This document shows positions 1-9,446 of a stretch of 64,000 nt of DNA, one piece after another. Below the pieces are notes generated by a model. That model saw only the letters and a list, made by a program, of their open reading frames with translations, had not been told where the DNA came from and made no database searches. This stretch comes from JAFNAG01 sp041501225 (lineage in GTDB: Bacteria > Acidobacteriota > UBA6911). The translations under genes and the position numbers were made by a program. Within the stretch, counting starts at the first letter, position 1. The number at the start of each line of letters is the position of its first letter. Where the stretch lies: positions 1 through 64,000 of the forward strand of contig JBGQNR010000002.1 of assembly GCA_041501225.1 (NCBI GenBank), written 5' to 3'.

Positions 1-773
1 ATGGGCTGACCTGTTTCTGACACTACCGCAAGGCGGTCGGCATCCATGTCCTGAGCAAAGCCGACATCGGCGTGATGATCCCGCACCGCCTGACAGAGGG
101 CGCCGAGGTTTTCGGGAAGCGGTTCGGCCGGCCGTGGAAAGCGGCCGTCGGGTGTCGTGTGGATGCCGATGACTTCGGCTCCCAGAATCTCGAGCAGGCG
201 CGGCGTAAGAACGGAGCCGGCGCCGTTGCATGCATCGATCACGACCCGCAGCCTGCGCGCGCCGCTTCGGAGCCTTCCCAGCACCTTAATGATTTTGTGC
301 ACGTGCTCTTCCGCGGCCTGGGGCACAAAATCCACCTGGCGCATCAGCGAGCCCGCCACTTTGGTGTAATCGCCCTGATGATAGATATCCAGCAGTTCAC
401 GGGCATGTCCGCCATCGAGGAAGAGCCCGTCCGGCCCCACGAATTTGAGTGCGTTCCATTCGGGGGGATTGTGACTGGCCGTGATGGCGATCCCCCCGTG
501 AGCCGCCAAGCGGCGCACAGTCAACTGAACCGTGGGGGTGGGGCAAACACCCAGGTCGATGATGCGACAGCCTGTCGACAGGAGGCCGGAGACCACCGCC
601 TGCCGCACCATCTCACCGGATGTGCGCGTGTCGCGTCCCACCACGATGCGGCCATGGCCCATATAAGTTCCAAAGGCCTGGGAGAAGCGGGTCAGCAGGG
701 CAGGGGTCAAGGATTCACCCACGACGCCGCGGACACCGGAGATGCTGATTTTAAGGGTTGGGATTGCCTGCAT
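1..773 (-). CDS. Phosphohexomutase (phosphoglucosamine/phosphomannomutase family), 3' end outside window
   Basis: Reads leftward from an ATG at 773 and runs off the window edge after about 257 residues, so the C-terminal part is missing. It belongs to the alpha-D-phosphohexomutase superfamily, which moves phosphate between the C1 and C6 positions of hexose or hexosamine phosphates in the cytoplasm and so feeds nucleotide-sugar synthesis. Visible motifs are the N-terminal SGVRGVVGE, the catalytic loop TASHNP with the phosphoserine at about residue 100, and the metal loop DMDADR at residues 242-247. All three are intact, so this copy should be active. It begins 18 bases after the stop of a paralogue at 791-2140 and the two are probably co-transcribed. 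Substrate (glucosamine, mannose or glucose phosphate) cannot be told from this part of the protein. Confidence 0.9.
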   Translation of the reverse strand, partial: MQAIPTLKISISGVRGVVGESLTPALLTRFSQAFGTYMGHGRIVVGRDTRTSGEMVRQAVVSGLLSTGCRIIDLGVCPTPTVQLTVRRLAAHGGIAITASHNPPEWNALKFVGPDGLFLDGGHARELLDIYHQGDYTKVAGSLMRQVDFVPQAAEEHVHKIIKVLGRLRSGARRLRVVIDACNGAGSVLTPRLLEILGAEVIGIHTTPDGRFPRPAEPLPENLGALCQAVRDHHADVGFAQDMDADRLAVVSETGQP

Positions 774-790
774 AGTCAAAGCCCGAAGGA

Positions 791-2140
791 TTAGGGTCGC
801 AGCCGCTCACGGGTCCAATCCGCTAATTCGAGTGCTCTCGACTCTGTCTCCGCTTCCGCAATGATCCTGATAATTGACTCCGTATTCGAAACTCGCACAT
901 GGACCCAGCCGTCCGGCCAATCGATGCGAACCCCGTCGGAGGAATCCACGCCCGTCCCGCACTCATCCTGGACCCGGTCACGAAAGGACTGTAGCGCCGA
1001 GTAGATCAGGCTGGGCTCAATCGGAATGGTCGACTTGATTATCGATAGCTGCGGCAATTGATCCGCAATTGCCGAGAGTGGTTTCGCGGTTTTCGCGAGA
1101 TGCTCGAGGATCAATCCGATGGCGGCTGCACTGTCCGGCACAGCCTGGATTTCGGGGATGATGACGCAACCGTTGCCCTCGCCGCCGAGTACCGCATGAT
1201 GTTCCAGCACCGCTTCCGACACATAGGGCTGCCCGACCGGGGTCCGCACTACCGGCGTCCGATACCCGGCAGCGATCCGATCGACCATCGCACTCGTGGA
1301 TACGTTGGTTACGACCGGTCCCGGATTCAGGGCGAGCCGGATGGCGGTTGCCAGGGCAAACGTGACCTCTTCGGAAAGTACTCGTCCGGTTTCGTCCACA
1401 AGCCCGAGGCGTTCCCCATCCGCGTCGAGCACCAGCCCAAGATCTGCGCCGCCTGCCTTGACTACGGCCCGCACCTGAGCCATGGTGTCCCGTCTCGGCT
1501 CCGGATCGTGTGGGAAGGGAGCGCTCATGTCATCGTTGATGGTGAGGACCTGGGCGCCCAATTCCGTGATCCAGCGGGGAGCCAGCGCCGAGCAGGCGCC
1601 GTTGCAGCAGTCGACAGCCACACGAAAGGCACGCTTGCGGATCGTCGCGACATCAAAGGAGCTCTGCAACTTCGCGAGGTGATGATCCACGGCATCCTTG
1701 CGCTCAATCATCGGACGAATCCGATCCCAGGGCACTTTTTCGAATTCGTACTGATGGTAGATATCCAGCAATTCAGTTGCCTGGGTCGCGTTCAGATAGA
1801 GACCATCCGCCCTGACGAACTTCAATGCGTTCCATGACGAATCATTGTGACCCGCGGTGATGGCGACGCCTCCCTGTGCACCAAGCCAAGAGATGGCCAG
1901 CTGGAGGCTCGGGGTAGGACATACCCCCAGGTCGATGACCTCGCACCCCGATGCCAACAGCCCGGCAGCGACCGCCGCGGTGACCATCGGCCCCGAAGGC
2001 CGGGTGTCGCGGCAGATGAGAATGCGCCCGGAATTGAGATAGGTAGCAAATGCCTGCGCGAAACTTATCGCCAACTCTGGCGTGAAGGTTTCCCCTACAA
2101 TGCCGCGAACTCCGCTGATGCCAATTTTGAGTGGCTTCAT
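791..2140 (-). CDS. Phosphohexomutase paralogue with altered catalytic residues
   Basis: 449 residues, near the usual family length, starting with MKPLKIGISGVRG. I chose the ATG at 2140 because homology begins there; the open frame continues upstream to 2365 with a sequence that does not look like a mutase. The fold motifs are all recognisable: SGVRGIVGE, CRDTRPSG, sugar loop GGEGNGCVI and phosphate loop RVSNTESIIRI. Two catalytic elements are changed. The active serine of TASHN is glycine (TAGHN, Gly97, codon GGT where the neighbour has AGT). The metal loop reads DADGER (239-244) instead of D-x-D-x-D-R. The phosphate loop also lacks the usual prolines. It is an intact frame, so it looks like a maintained pseudo-enzyme or an enzyme with changed chemistry, not simple decay. 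It lies directly upstream of the intact paralogue. Confidence 0.88.
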   Translation of the reverse strand: MKPLKIGISGVRGIVGETFTPELAISFAQAFATYLNSGRILICRDTRPSGPMVTAAVAAGLLASGCEVIDLGVCPTPSLQLAISWLGAQGGVAITAGHNDSSWNALKFVRADGLYLNATQATELLDIYHQYEFEKVPWDRIRPMIERKDAVDHHLAKLQSSFDVATIRKRAFRVAVDCCNGACSALAPRWITELGAQVLTINDDMSAPFPHDPEPRRDTMAQVRAVVKAGGADLGLVLDADGERLGLVDETGRVLSEEVTFALATAIRLALNPGPVVTNVSTSAMVDRIAAGYRTPVVRTPVGQPYVSEAVLEHHAVLGGEGNGCVIIPEIQAVPDSAAAIGLILEHLAKTAKPLSAIADQLPQLSIIKSTIPIEPSLIYSALQSFRDRVQDECGTGVDSSDGVRIDWPDGWVHVRVSNTESIIRIIAEAETESRALELADWTRERLRP

Positions 2141-2503
2141 GGCCTGAAATCTGAAAGCTGATCCGAATCCAGCGATGGCTAGGATATCACAAACCTGCCA
2201 CAGAAGAGGTTCTATCTCCAGTTTAGACAGTGGCGCTCCCGGCTGCCGAGATAACCCCACTGCTGTTGGCGGGCCCTTTGGTGATCCTAAGTACAGGGGA
2301 GTGAAAAAGCTCTTGCCACGACATGTACGAAACCAATCAGTGGTTTTATCGGAGCGCTGGCGCACGTTTGGGGTGGGGTGCTATGCTATGCGCTCATCCA
2401 AATGACCGAACTCTGTGATGCGCGCCCGGCCGGGCTCAATGACGCTGAAGCAAAAAGCTCAAAAAACAATCGTTAGGCCGACTTATTCAATGTGAGGGTG
2501 GAT
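2141..2503. other. Intergenic region between divergent genes
   Basis: About 360 bases between the leftward mutase pair and the rightward diguanylate cyclase. It must hold both promoters, but I see no clear repeat, hairpin or operator. A frame open on the minus strand up to 2365 is not convincing as coding sequence. Confidence 0.5.
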
Positions 2504-3400
2504 ATGGCCGACAATGAGGATTTCTACAGGGATCTGCTGGACAACCTGAGCGATGGTGTTTATTTCACGGATACGGACGGCAGAATCACCTACTGGAACA
2601 AAGGTGCGGAAAGGCTGACCGGTTTCAGCAATGAAGAGGTGTTGGGCCTGCGCTGCCTGGATAACATCCTCGTGCACGTCGATGAAACGGGAAAATCACT
2701 TTGCCTCCATGGCTGCCCCCTCGCAATGACCATGGCAGACCGCCGGCCGCGCGAGCAGGAAGCCTACCTCCGGACCAAGGATGGCCATAGGCTGCCCGTT
2801 CTGATGAAGGTTTCTCCCATCGTGGCACTCAACGGCGAAGTAAAGGGGGCCGTGGAAGTTTTTTCCAGCAATTCCGCCAAGGCCCACATTCTCGAGCGCC
2901 TCGCCGAAATGGAGCGAAATGCACTGTTGGACACCTTGACCGGCCTGGCTAACCGCCGTTACATGGAGATGCAACTACGCTCGCGCCTGGAAGATTTCCG
3001 CCGCAACAAGTGGCTCTTCGGCGTACTGTTTGTCGACGTGGACCACTTCAAGGATGTCAACGATCGCTTTGGTCACGAGGTGGGCGACAAAACTCTCCGC
3101 ATGGTAGGGCAAACCCTCGAAAAAAGTTCGCGCTATTCGGACCAGGTAGGACGCTGGGGAGGGGAAGAGTTTCTGGCCATCATCTCGAACGTTACGACCC
3201 AACGGCTGTCGGACGTCGCTGAGCGCTTCCGGGTGCTGGTGGAACATTCCGGCTTCATGCAAGGTGGCATCGTCGGGGTCACGGTCTCCATCGGCGCTTC
3301 CGAAGTCCGGGAGGACGATTCTGCCGAATCCCTGGTCAACCGGGCGGATCAGAACCTCTATCTTGCCAAGCAGTCCGGACGTAACCGGGTCTGTTTCTAG
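2504..3400 (+). CDS. PAS-GGDEF diguanylate cyclase
   Basis: A 298-residue cytoplasmic signalling protein that makes cyclic di-GMP from two GTP. The N-terminal PAS domain covers roughly residues 5-115 (YFTDTDGRITYWNKG, then GFSNEEVLG). A short linker leads to the GGDEF domain, about 130-298, with DTLTGLANRR, the metal-binding DVDHFKDVND and the signature GGEEF at 219-223. An RxxD inhibitory site is present five residues before it (R210 to D213), so product inhibition is likely. No membrane segment is visible. I chose ATG 2504 (MADNEDF) because GAGGGTG lies just upstream; an in-frame GTG at 2492 is the alternative. The stop is followed by 78 bases and then the secreted peptidase gene. Confidence 0.93.
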   Translation: MADNEDFYRDLLDNLSDGVYFTDTDGRITYWNKGAERLTGFSNEEVLGLRCLDNILVHVDETGKSLCLHGCPLAMTMADRRPREQEAYLRTKDGHRLPVLMKVSPIVALNGEVKGAVEVFSSNSAKAHILERLAEMERNALLDTLTGLANRRYMEMQLRSRLEDFRRNKWLFGVLFVDVDHFKDVNDRFGHEVGDKTLRMVGQTLEKSSRYSDQVGRWGGEEFLAIISNVTTQRLSDVAERFRVLVEHSGFMQGGIVGVTVSIGASEVREDDSAESLVNRADQNLYLAKQSGRNRVCF

Positions 3401-3478
3401 AGCATCTCGTACATCAGTCGACACTTTATTTTCCTGCCTATTTTTGGCGTGGCTTGCGCACGAACGAGGAAAAAGTTG

Positions 3479-6400
3479 ATGAAGAGGAATCCAGCTGTTT
3501 TGAGTGTATTGATCACCCTTTTTGTCCTGGTTATGGCCGCCGGTTTCGAATGGTCGACTGCCGCGGATGAGCCCAGGCTCTCGGGACTGAGTGATGTTTT
3601 CAGCCTGGCGCGCGGAATGGTGCGTGATTCCAATGGCGACGGCCTTGCCGACGTGGTTGCGGCGCGCGTCATCGTACCCGCGAAACCATCGTCGGAGGAT
3701 GTCATGGCTGCTGCCAACGTCGCGGCCCGACTCGGCTATGAGACCCTGGCCATGAACCTGCCCTTGGTGTTGCGCGAGGACGAGGCGGCTCAAGTGCCGG
3801 AAAGTGTCCTCCGTATTTTGATCGGCCGGGAAAACTCGATGGTCAAAAAGCTGGCGGAGCAGGGAGTCATTGATATCAGGTCGTTGAAGCCGGGACAGGG
3901 GTTGGTCGCGCTTGTGGCTCTGCCTTCGGGTGGACAGGATGGCCTGGCGGTAGTAGGCGGCGACGACGAAGGGACGCTGACTGCCGCACTCGAGCTGGCT
4001 GCTCGCCTGCCGCGCATCTGGTCTATGTCTGGCATCACCCTGCCTGGTATCGAGGAACAGGTTCTGCGCTATCTGCGTTCCAGGGGAGTTGCCGCATCCA
4101 GTGCAAACATCAAGTCCATGGTTGTGGACAGTGACCGTCGCGGCATTGCACGAGTGGATCTGCGCATTCAAGTCGGTGCTGCCGACAGCGCCAAATCGCG
4201 CGCGCTCCTGGAGGAGCTCGACTTGGCACACCGGCGCGGCCTCGAGCCCAAGACGCTGGATTTTGCCAATGTCGCGGCGACGGCCTGCGAAGTGGTCGCA
4301 GGTGGAAAATCTGTCGGCCAGGTTGAGGTACGCAGGTCAGGTCTCAACTCGAGAGCTCTGACTCCTCCGATCGATCCCGACGAATTAGCCCAGGATACGC
4401 CGCCGGGCAGCCCGCCTCCATCCGCCCCGGCTAAGAACTTTGATTTGACATCCCCATACTCTATTGAAGGGTGGTTCGGCGATGCCTACCCTGACCTCAT
4501 TGCGGACCGCACTGAAACCTCCATCATCATTGGGGATGCCGCTGAGTCACTTGGGGCTGCGCATATCGCGGCTCGTCTTGGCCTGGAAACGACAGGCATC
4601 ACGCTGCCCATCAGCAAGATGGACCGCAAGGTCAAAGAACCCAACCGCGAAGCGAGCCCGATTCTCGTGGGGCGCAACAACACGCTTGTGCAACAGCTGG
4701 TCAAGATCGGGAAAACGCGTCTGGACGACCTGCAAAGCGGCGAGGGCATGATCCATCTTGTGCCCAAGGCATTTGGAAATGCCACCGCCACGATTGCGGC
4801 CGGCGCTGATGCTTCAGGGACCCGGGCTGCCTGCGAATACCTGGCGCGGCGGCTGCCCTATGTATGGGATGTGGCCCGCGGGGCTGTGACGCTCGATGAC
4901 GTTGTCACCCAGGTCAACCGATTTTTCCAGGCCAAAAGCGGCGCCGGCCAAGCCAGTCAGGCGGTCGGCGAGCTGGAGAACATTGCCGCAGATTTGAAGG
5001 AAAAAAAGCTGGAGTCGTTTGAGGCCAAGCTGTTTCTCGAAAAACCCGATGTCCAGTTGGACGCCTATTTATCCGCCCAGATCAAAAAGACACTCCAGGA
5101 TATTCCCGTTGCCGTTACAAGCCAAGCCGTTACGGAGCCGGTTCCCGTGTTCGAGGATAAAATCGATATTCCATGGGAAGTGGACGAGTTCTGGTCGAAA
5201 TTTCGTGATGAAGTGCTGCCGAAGGCAAAACCCGGTGCCAAAGTCGTTATCGAGGCGCGGCTCAGCGAATCCCCGCAGGTGCGCCAGGACATTGCAGCCA
5301 AAGCCCGCGCCGAGCTGGTAAAGGCAGGAGCCGGAGACGCGCAGGTGACGGTCCTGTCGGCTTACAAGCAGGGTTTTCTCTGGCTCGTCGAGAAGGTCAT
5401 TCCCGAGTTGAAAGGGAAAGGAGTGCGTTCGGTGCGGATCCAAGTCGCGGACTACCACCCGGACTTCGACAAAAAGTACAAGTTTTACATGGTGCCGAGC
5501 CGGTGGCTGCATGAACTTTATCCCGTCGATGAGTTCTTCCAGCGCGATCTTGGAGTTGCCAAGGATGCCTTCCACCTCGAATTGGTGGATAACACGAAGG
5601 ACATTTACAGCCTTGAGGCTTTGGATGGATCCGGGAAAGTCATCTATCGGAATGCCTTCAGCCCGAAATTTGTTGAACGCGAGTACCTGGACAAGTTTCC
5701 GGGCTGGTCGCGCGTTCAGGTCACCACGGGCTGGATTACAACATCCCTCGATGGTCAGACTGTCGTGGACGCTCGCATTGCCACCGATCCGGAGCGATTC
5801 TGGGACTACTATCAGTCCAAGGTTCTGCCGCGCATCTACGATTACGTGATGAAGAATACCGATAACAAACCGATGCCCGACAAGCAACCCTTTCATCGGG
5901 ACCTGAACATCGAGGTCTGGATGAGTGAACCCGATTTCCCCCTTGGTATCGACGAAGAACTGGTCTCTTCGCTGGAATCACTGCATGAGGACCTCTATTT
6001 CGTAACTCTGGATTTCTTTGACGCCATGGGTCGCACTATCGTCAAGAGGAGGCTGTCGTCGCCCGGGATGATCTATCCTATCATTCACCCGTCCCGTCCC
6101 GGCCAGGCGGGACAGGCACGGATCCTCTATGCCGGCAATGCCTCCTCGAAGGCGAAAATCGAAGTTTCCTATAAAGAGAAAGGAGTGGAGAAGCCCAGCC
6201 GGGTGTCACGGGATCTGGCAAAGATCGATGCCACGGCCCCAATCGTCGGGCGCGTCGTGGTGCGACAGGACGCGATTAGAGAACTGGGACTGCAGGTAGA
6301 GACCAAGGACGATCGCGAGGCCGCAAGGGCTGCAGATGCCCTGGACAATCTGGTCAGGCTGCACGACGCAGGCATCTACCGAACCGCACTTTCCTATGAC

Positions 6401-7684
6401 CACGTGAACGGAATATCCGTCGATATTCTGCTCAAGGATGCGCGTACGAAGCGGCTCGTGAAAAACGCCGGAGCAGCGCCCCCCTCCAATATCCGGTTGG
6501 CGCCTACGAAGCCCAAACTTCCGATCGTGACCTGGGATCACATCATCAGTCCGGCTGAAAGCGAGGAGATTATCGACAAGCTTTCGGCATATCCTGAAGT
6601 CAAAGCGTATAAGGCTGGTGTTTCCTATCGTGGCCGGGACGTGTCCGTCATGGAAATCACTCTGCCTGCGACAGGCGAGTTGGTCTCGCTGGCCAAGATG
6701 ACCGCCTGGAAACCGACCATCTTTATCACCGGGCGGCAGCATGCCAACGAAGTCTCGTCGACCAGCCATATCCTCCGGCTGGCAGAATTGCTGGTAACCG
6801 ATCGTTCCTACCAGGAGATTTTGAAAAAGGTGAATGTCATCCTTCAGCCCGTGGAGAATCCGGACGGGGCTCAGATGGCCTATGACCTGCAGAAACTCAC
6901 GCCCAACTACATGCTGCACGCAGGACGCTACAGCGCTTTAGGCGCGGATGTGGGCTCCCAGGTCGGACAGGTGGATCCGTTGCTGCCGGAGGCTCTGGTG
7001 CGCGGGCATCTCTGGCGCGAATGGTTGCCCGACATCTATCTCAATCCGCACGGGTATCCCTCGCATGAGTGGGTCCAGCAGTTTTCGGGTTACGTGCCGC
7101 CAGGGTTCCGTTCCTACATCTTCTCTCGCGGATGGTACACCGCCATCAGCGGCCTGCGCGATCCACGCTATTCCCAGTATGCAGAGGTGACCGATGCGAT
7201 TCGCGAAGCGATCGTGGCGGAGGTCAATCGCGACCCGGAAGTGCACGCGATGAATCTGCGTCATCAGGATCGTTATCGCCGCTGGGCGTTCGGGTTTGCG
7301 CCGTACATCTTCAACCAGGAGATCTATAAGGACACGAGCATTAACTACAGCGACCCGGAAACCGGGGAGCCGAGCGGGAGCCGCCGCGCAACCATGGGAG
7401 GAGGGAGCGCCCGGGCCACCATGGGAGCCTGGCCGCAGGTGACCTACTTCAACGGCATGACCGAGGCGCCCGATGAAACCGCGCAGGGCAACTGGCTGGA
7501 TCTGGTCACCAAGCCGGGCTTCGGCTATCTCATGGCCAATATCAAATATCTTCAGGCGGGGAGGTATGAAGTGCAGCGCATCGGCGAAGAATCAGGGCGC
7601 GACAGCGTGTCCCTTACCACGTTCCGAGCGCGTCCCGTGCTGCCCGCGAAGAGTACAGAGGCTGCCGCAGCGACCGGCAAATAG
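3479..7684 (+). CDS. Large secreted M14-family zinc carboxypeptidase-like protein
   Basis: 1401 residues, starting at ATG 3479 with GAGGA upstream and a clear signal peptide (MKRNPAVLSVLITLFVLVMA). The C-terminal third is a peptidase M14 domain: HxxE zinc ligands at His1088 and Glu1091 (HANE), then a third ligand His1191 in LNPHGYP, and the VENPDGAQ motif between them. M14 enzymes remove C-terminal residues or cleave peptide cross-links outside the membrane. Two related N-terminal modules are visible, about residues 45-185 and 325-460: each has a GDGLAD/GDAYPDLIAD start, an 'AARLGxET' stretch, a (L/V)xGRxNxxV stretch and ends with ARRLPxxW-like sequence. The central 500 residues are not recognised. 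This is far longer than a typical M14 enzyme (300-500 residues). It stands alone as a monocistron with the next gene 81 bases on. Confidence 0.85.
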   Translation: MKRNPAVLSVLITLFVLVMAAGFEWSTAADEPRLSGLSDVFSLARGMVRDSNGDGLADVVAARVIVPAKPSSEDVMAAANVAARLGYETLAMNLPLVLREDEAAQVPESVLRILIGRENSMVKKLAEQGVIDIRSLKPGQGLVALVALPSGGQDGLAVVGGDDEGTLTAALELAARLPRIWSMSGITLPGIEEQVLRYLRSRGVAASSANIKSMVVDSDRRGIARVDLRIQVGAADSAKSRALLEELDLAHRRGLEPKTLDFANVAATACEVVAGGKSVGQVEVRRSGLNSRALTPPIDPDELAQDTPPGSPPPSAPAKNFDLTSPYSIEGWFGDAYPDLIADRTETSIIIGDAAESLGAAHIAARLGLETTGITLPISKMDRKVKEPNREASPILVGRNNTLVQQLVKIGKTRLDDLQSGEGMIHLVPKAFGNATATIAAGADASGTRAACEYLARRLPYVWDVARGAVTLDDVVTQVNRFFQAKSGAGQASQAVGELENIAADLKEKKLESFEAKLFLEKPDVQLDAYLSAQIKKTLQDIPVAVTSQAVTEPVPVFEDKIDIPWEVDEFWSKFRDEVLPKAKPGAKVVIEARLSESPQVRQDIAAKARAELVKAGAGDAQVTVLSAYKQGFLWLVEKVIPELKGKGVRSVRIQVADYHPDFDKKYKFYMVPSRWLHELYPVDEFFQRDLGVAKDAFHLELVDNTKDIYSLEALDGSGKVIYRNAFSPKFVEREYLDKFPGWSRVQVTTGWITTSLDGQTVVDARIATDPERFWDYYQSKVLPRIYDYVMKNTDNKPMPDKQPFHRDLNIEVWMSEPDFPLGIDEELVSSLESLHEDLYFVTLDFFDAMGRTIVKRRLSSPGMIYPIIHPSRPGQAGQARILYAGNASSKAKIEVSYKEKGVEKPSRVSRDLAKIDATAPIVGRVVVRQDAIRELGLQVETKDDREAARAADALDNLVRLHDAGIYRTALSYDHVNGISVDILLKDARTKRLVKNAGAAPPSNIRLAPTKPKLPIVTWDHIISPAESEEIIDKLSAYPEVKAYKAGVSYRGRDVSVMEITLPATGELVSLAKMTAWKPTIFITGRQHANEVSSTSHILRLAELLVTDRSYQEILKKVNVILQPVENPDGAQMAYDLQKLTPNYMLHAGRYSALGADVGSQVGQVDPLLPEALVRGHLWREWLPDIYLNPHGYPSHEWVQQFSGYVPPGFRSYIFSRGWYTAISGLRDPRYSQYAEVTDAIREAIVAEVNRDPEVHAMNLRHQDRYRRWAFGFAPYIFNQEIYKDTSINYSDPETGEPSGSRRATMGGGSARATMGAWPQVTYFNGMTEAPDETAQGNWLDLVTKPGFGYLMANIKYLQAGRYEVQRIGEESGRDSVSLTTFRARPVLPAKSTEAAAATGK

Positions 7685-7765
7685 CACAAAACTCTTGGGC
7701 GCGCCCCACCTTCGTGATAGGGTTTGCTCTCAAAGGACTGCAGTACGATTGGTGAGGAGAGGAAG

Positions 7766-8185
7766 ATGCGCAAAAACGTCTCGATTTTGTTTTGGTTCTT
7801 TCTGATCGCTTTCGCGATTCCCGCGCTGCCACAGGCCAAGGAACCGGTCAAGGAACCACCCAAAGAGCAGGCCAAGGATATCAATATTACCGGCGTCTGG
7901 GATACGACCACGCAAACGCCTAATGGCGACATGCCGGGCGAGGCCACTTTCACTCAAGAAAAGGAAGCCCTGAAAGTCTCGATGTCGGGTCCCCAGGGCA
8001 TGCCCATGACCGGCGAAGGCACGGTCAAGGACGGCGTGGTGCAATGGAGTGTGACCATCACGACTCCGAACGGAGATTTCACGCTCTTTTTCAAGGGAAA
8101 GATCGACGGTGAAAAGATGTCGGGAGAAGTCCAGGCGGGCGATTTCGGCTCTTTTACCTGGTTCGCTACCAAGAAGAAAAAATAG
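7766..8185 (+). CDS. Small secreted protein of unknown function
   Basis: 139 residues beginning at ATG 7766 behind a strong purine-rich site (GAGGAGAGGAAG). Residues 1-23 form a signal peptide ending in a proline-rich stretch, followed by a short charged repeat (KEPVKEPPKEQ). The mature domain looks like an all-beta lipocalin-type or 'extracellular small-ligand' domain: it contains paired glycine-rich strands (TGVWDTTT, GEGTVKDGVVQWS, FKGKIDGEKMSGEV). A similar pattern is common in short secreted Acidobacteria proteins but I cannot name the family. A 15-bp hairpin about 90 bases downstream may end the transcript. Confidence 0.75.
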   Translation: MRKNVSILFWFFLIAFAIPALPQAKEPVKEPPKEQAKDINITGVWDTTTQTPNGDMPGEATFTQEKEALKVSMSGPQGMPMTGEGTVKDGVVQWSVTITTPNGDFTLFFKGKIDGEKMSGEVQAGDFGSFTWFATKKKK

Positions 8186-8277
8186 AGCTGTCTCTGGTGG
8201 CAATCCATCGCCCTGAAGTGCGCACCTGATTCAGCCCGGGGTGAGCCCCGGCAGATAAAACCAAAGTTTGTATTTGG

Positions 8278-8316
8278 CCCTGAGGGGGAGACGCAGATTG
8301 TGTCTCCCCCTCAGGG
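8278..8316 (+). terminator. Strong perfect hairpin, possible terminator
   Basis: Perfect 15-bp inverted repeat, CCCTGAGGGGGAGAC at 8278-8292 and its complement at 8302-8316, with a 9-base loop. It lies 92 bases after the small secreted gene. Only a weak T-stretch (CTTTGTT) follows, so it may stabilise or end the transcript, but is not a textbook rho-independent terminator. Confidence 0.5.
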
Positions 8317-8321
8317 CTTTG

Positions 8322-8585
8322 TTATCCCAGGCTTCCTTCAATGATGAATGTTGATGTGCCTGATCCGAAAACATCGACCTCTGACTTCCGCACAAGCCTG
8401 GCAATGCATACATCCGCTATTAAAGTCGTTGTGCGCCTGTCGTTGTTGATTTCGCTATGGCAACACGAGTTCCCGGGCATTGAAATCCATTTCCTTGGGA
8501 TCAGCATCCGCGACAACACCAATCTGGCCCCGCTTTCCCTTTTGCTGCAGAGTACGCTCCACGAATTGCGCAGCCTGTTTACCAG
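8322..8585 (-). pseudogene. Possible frameshifted coding relic, unidentified
   Basis: On the minus strand two consecutive frames look protein-like: an upstream piece (EVAGKQAAQFVERT... ending at a TAG near 8460) and a downstream piece in another frame (DRRTTTLIADVCIARL... to 8322). Together they could be the C-terminus of one decayed gene; the last part (VDVFGSGTSTFIIEG) faintly resembles the end of S51/cyanophycinase-type peptidases. There is no intact start. I am not sure this was ever a gene; the rest of 8586-8943 shows nothing I can support. Confidence 0.2.
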
Positions 8586-8943
8586 CTACTTCGCGTGATC
8601 AGAGCACGGAACTGTTCCAGGCCAGCAGGCGGCCTGAACGATCCCTGCGGGCGGTCCCGGGGATCGAGGCTCTCTTGGGTGTGCGGCGTTCTGTCGTCGC
8701 GTTCCACTGCGCCTGTGGTGCAATCGGGGAAAGGATTTTGGACGCACGGGCGGTTTTCAATTTTGCTTACTCCCCGGGTGCTCTCCATGTAGAATACGCC
8801 TTCACTCATTTGTGTGCTGGCGGCTCGCGAGTAAAAGGTGGGTATAGAATCAAGGCCCCATGGACTCCGCCAACCGACGTCAAGTAGGCTGAGTTTGATC
8901 CGAGATGGAAACAACTCAGTCATCTGAATTCATGGATTGACTT

Positions 8944-9443
8944 ATGAAATCCTGGGGAACCCATACCCGCTCCCACAATTCCTCCTGGGAACAAGTGCCT
9001 GTTCGCCGCTGGCCAACGATTGGGGCAGGGCTTCTCGTTATCGCATATTTCATCTGCAGCACTCGGCACGTTTTTCAAGCCTGGTTGCTATGGGATGATA
9101 TCTTCAATTTGCACTATTACTGGTCTCATCCGGTGAGCGAACTCGTGAAGGGCAATTTACTGTTCTTCAGCGATTACTACCGGCCGTTGGGAGGAATTTT
9201 CTCGCTGGGTCTGTACCGGCTGTTTGGCCTGAACGCCACAGCTTATCATGTGGCTACGCTTGCGATTCTGCTGTTCAATCTGCTCATATTGTATGGAATG
9301 ACGCATGTGCTGTCCGGCTCACGCGAAATCGCTTTTTCGCTGCGCTTCTGGGCGCATACCATTTCCACCTGCGCGATCTGTATTACCAGGGGGGTATGGT
9401 GTACGACTCTCTCTCTCCTTTCTGTTTGTTTTCTCCTGTTTTG
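8944..9443 (+). pseudogene. Truncated, frameshifted integral membrane glycosyltransferase-like gene
   Basis: The N-terminal 129 residues read as a polytopic membrane protein of the GT-C/PMT-like type: a first helix (PTIGAGLLVIAYFICS), a short acidic loop (LLWDDIF), the conserved 'DYYRPLGG', and a second helix. The frame breaks at a T5 run (9333-9337); the neighbouring frame continues with LLGAYHFHLRDLYYQGG, typical of this family, and breaks again at a CT repeat around 9402-9412, after which a third frame reads SFLFVFSCF. Sequence then stops at about 9443 where an unrelated relic begins on the other strand. The full family protein is over 500 residues, so most is missing. Both frameshifts sit in simple sequence, so sequencing error is possible, but the truncation is real. 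Confidence 0.65.
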
Positions 9444-9446
9444 AAC

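Noticed and set aside
1058..1837. 259-codon plus-strand frame over the second mutase
   Set aside because: Shadow of the mutase paralogue, no start or family signal.
2975..4231. 418-codon open frame on the minus strand
   Set aside because: Lies antisense to the diguanylate cyclase and the M14 peptidase, both with clear family motifs; no recognisable motif of its own.
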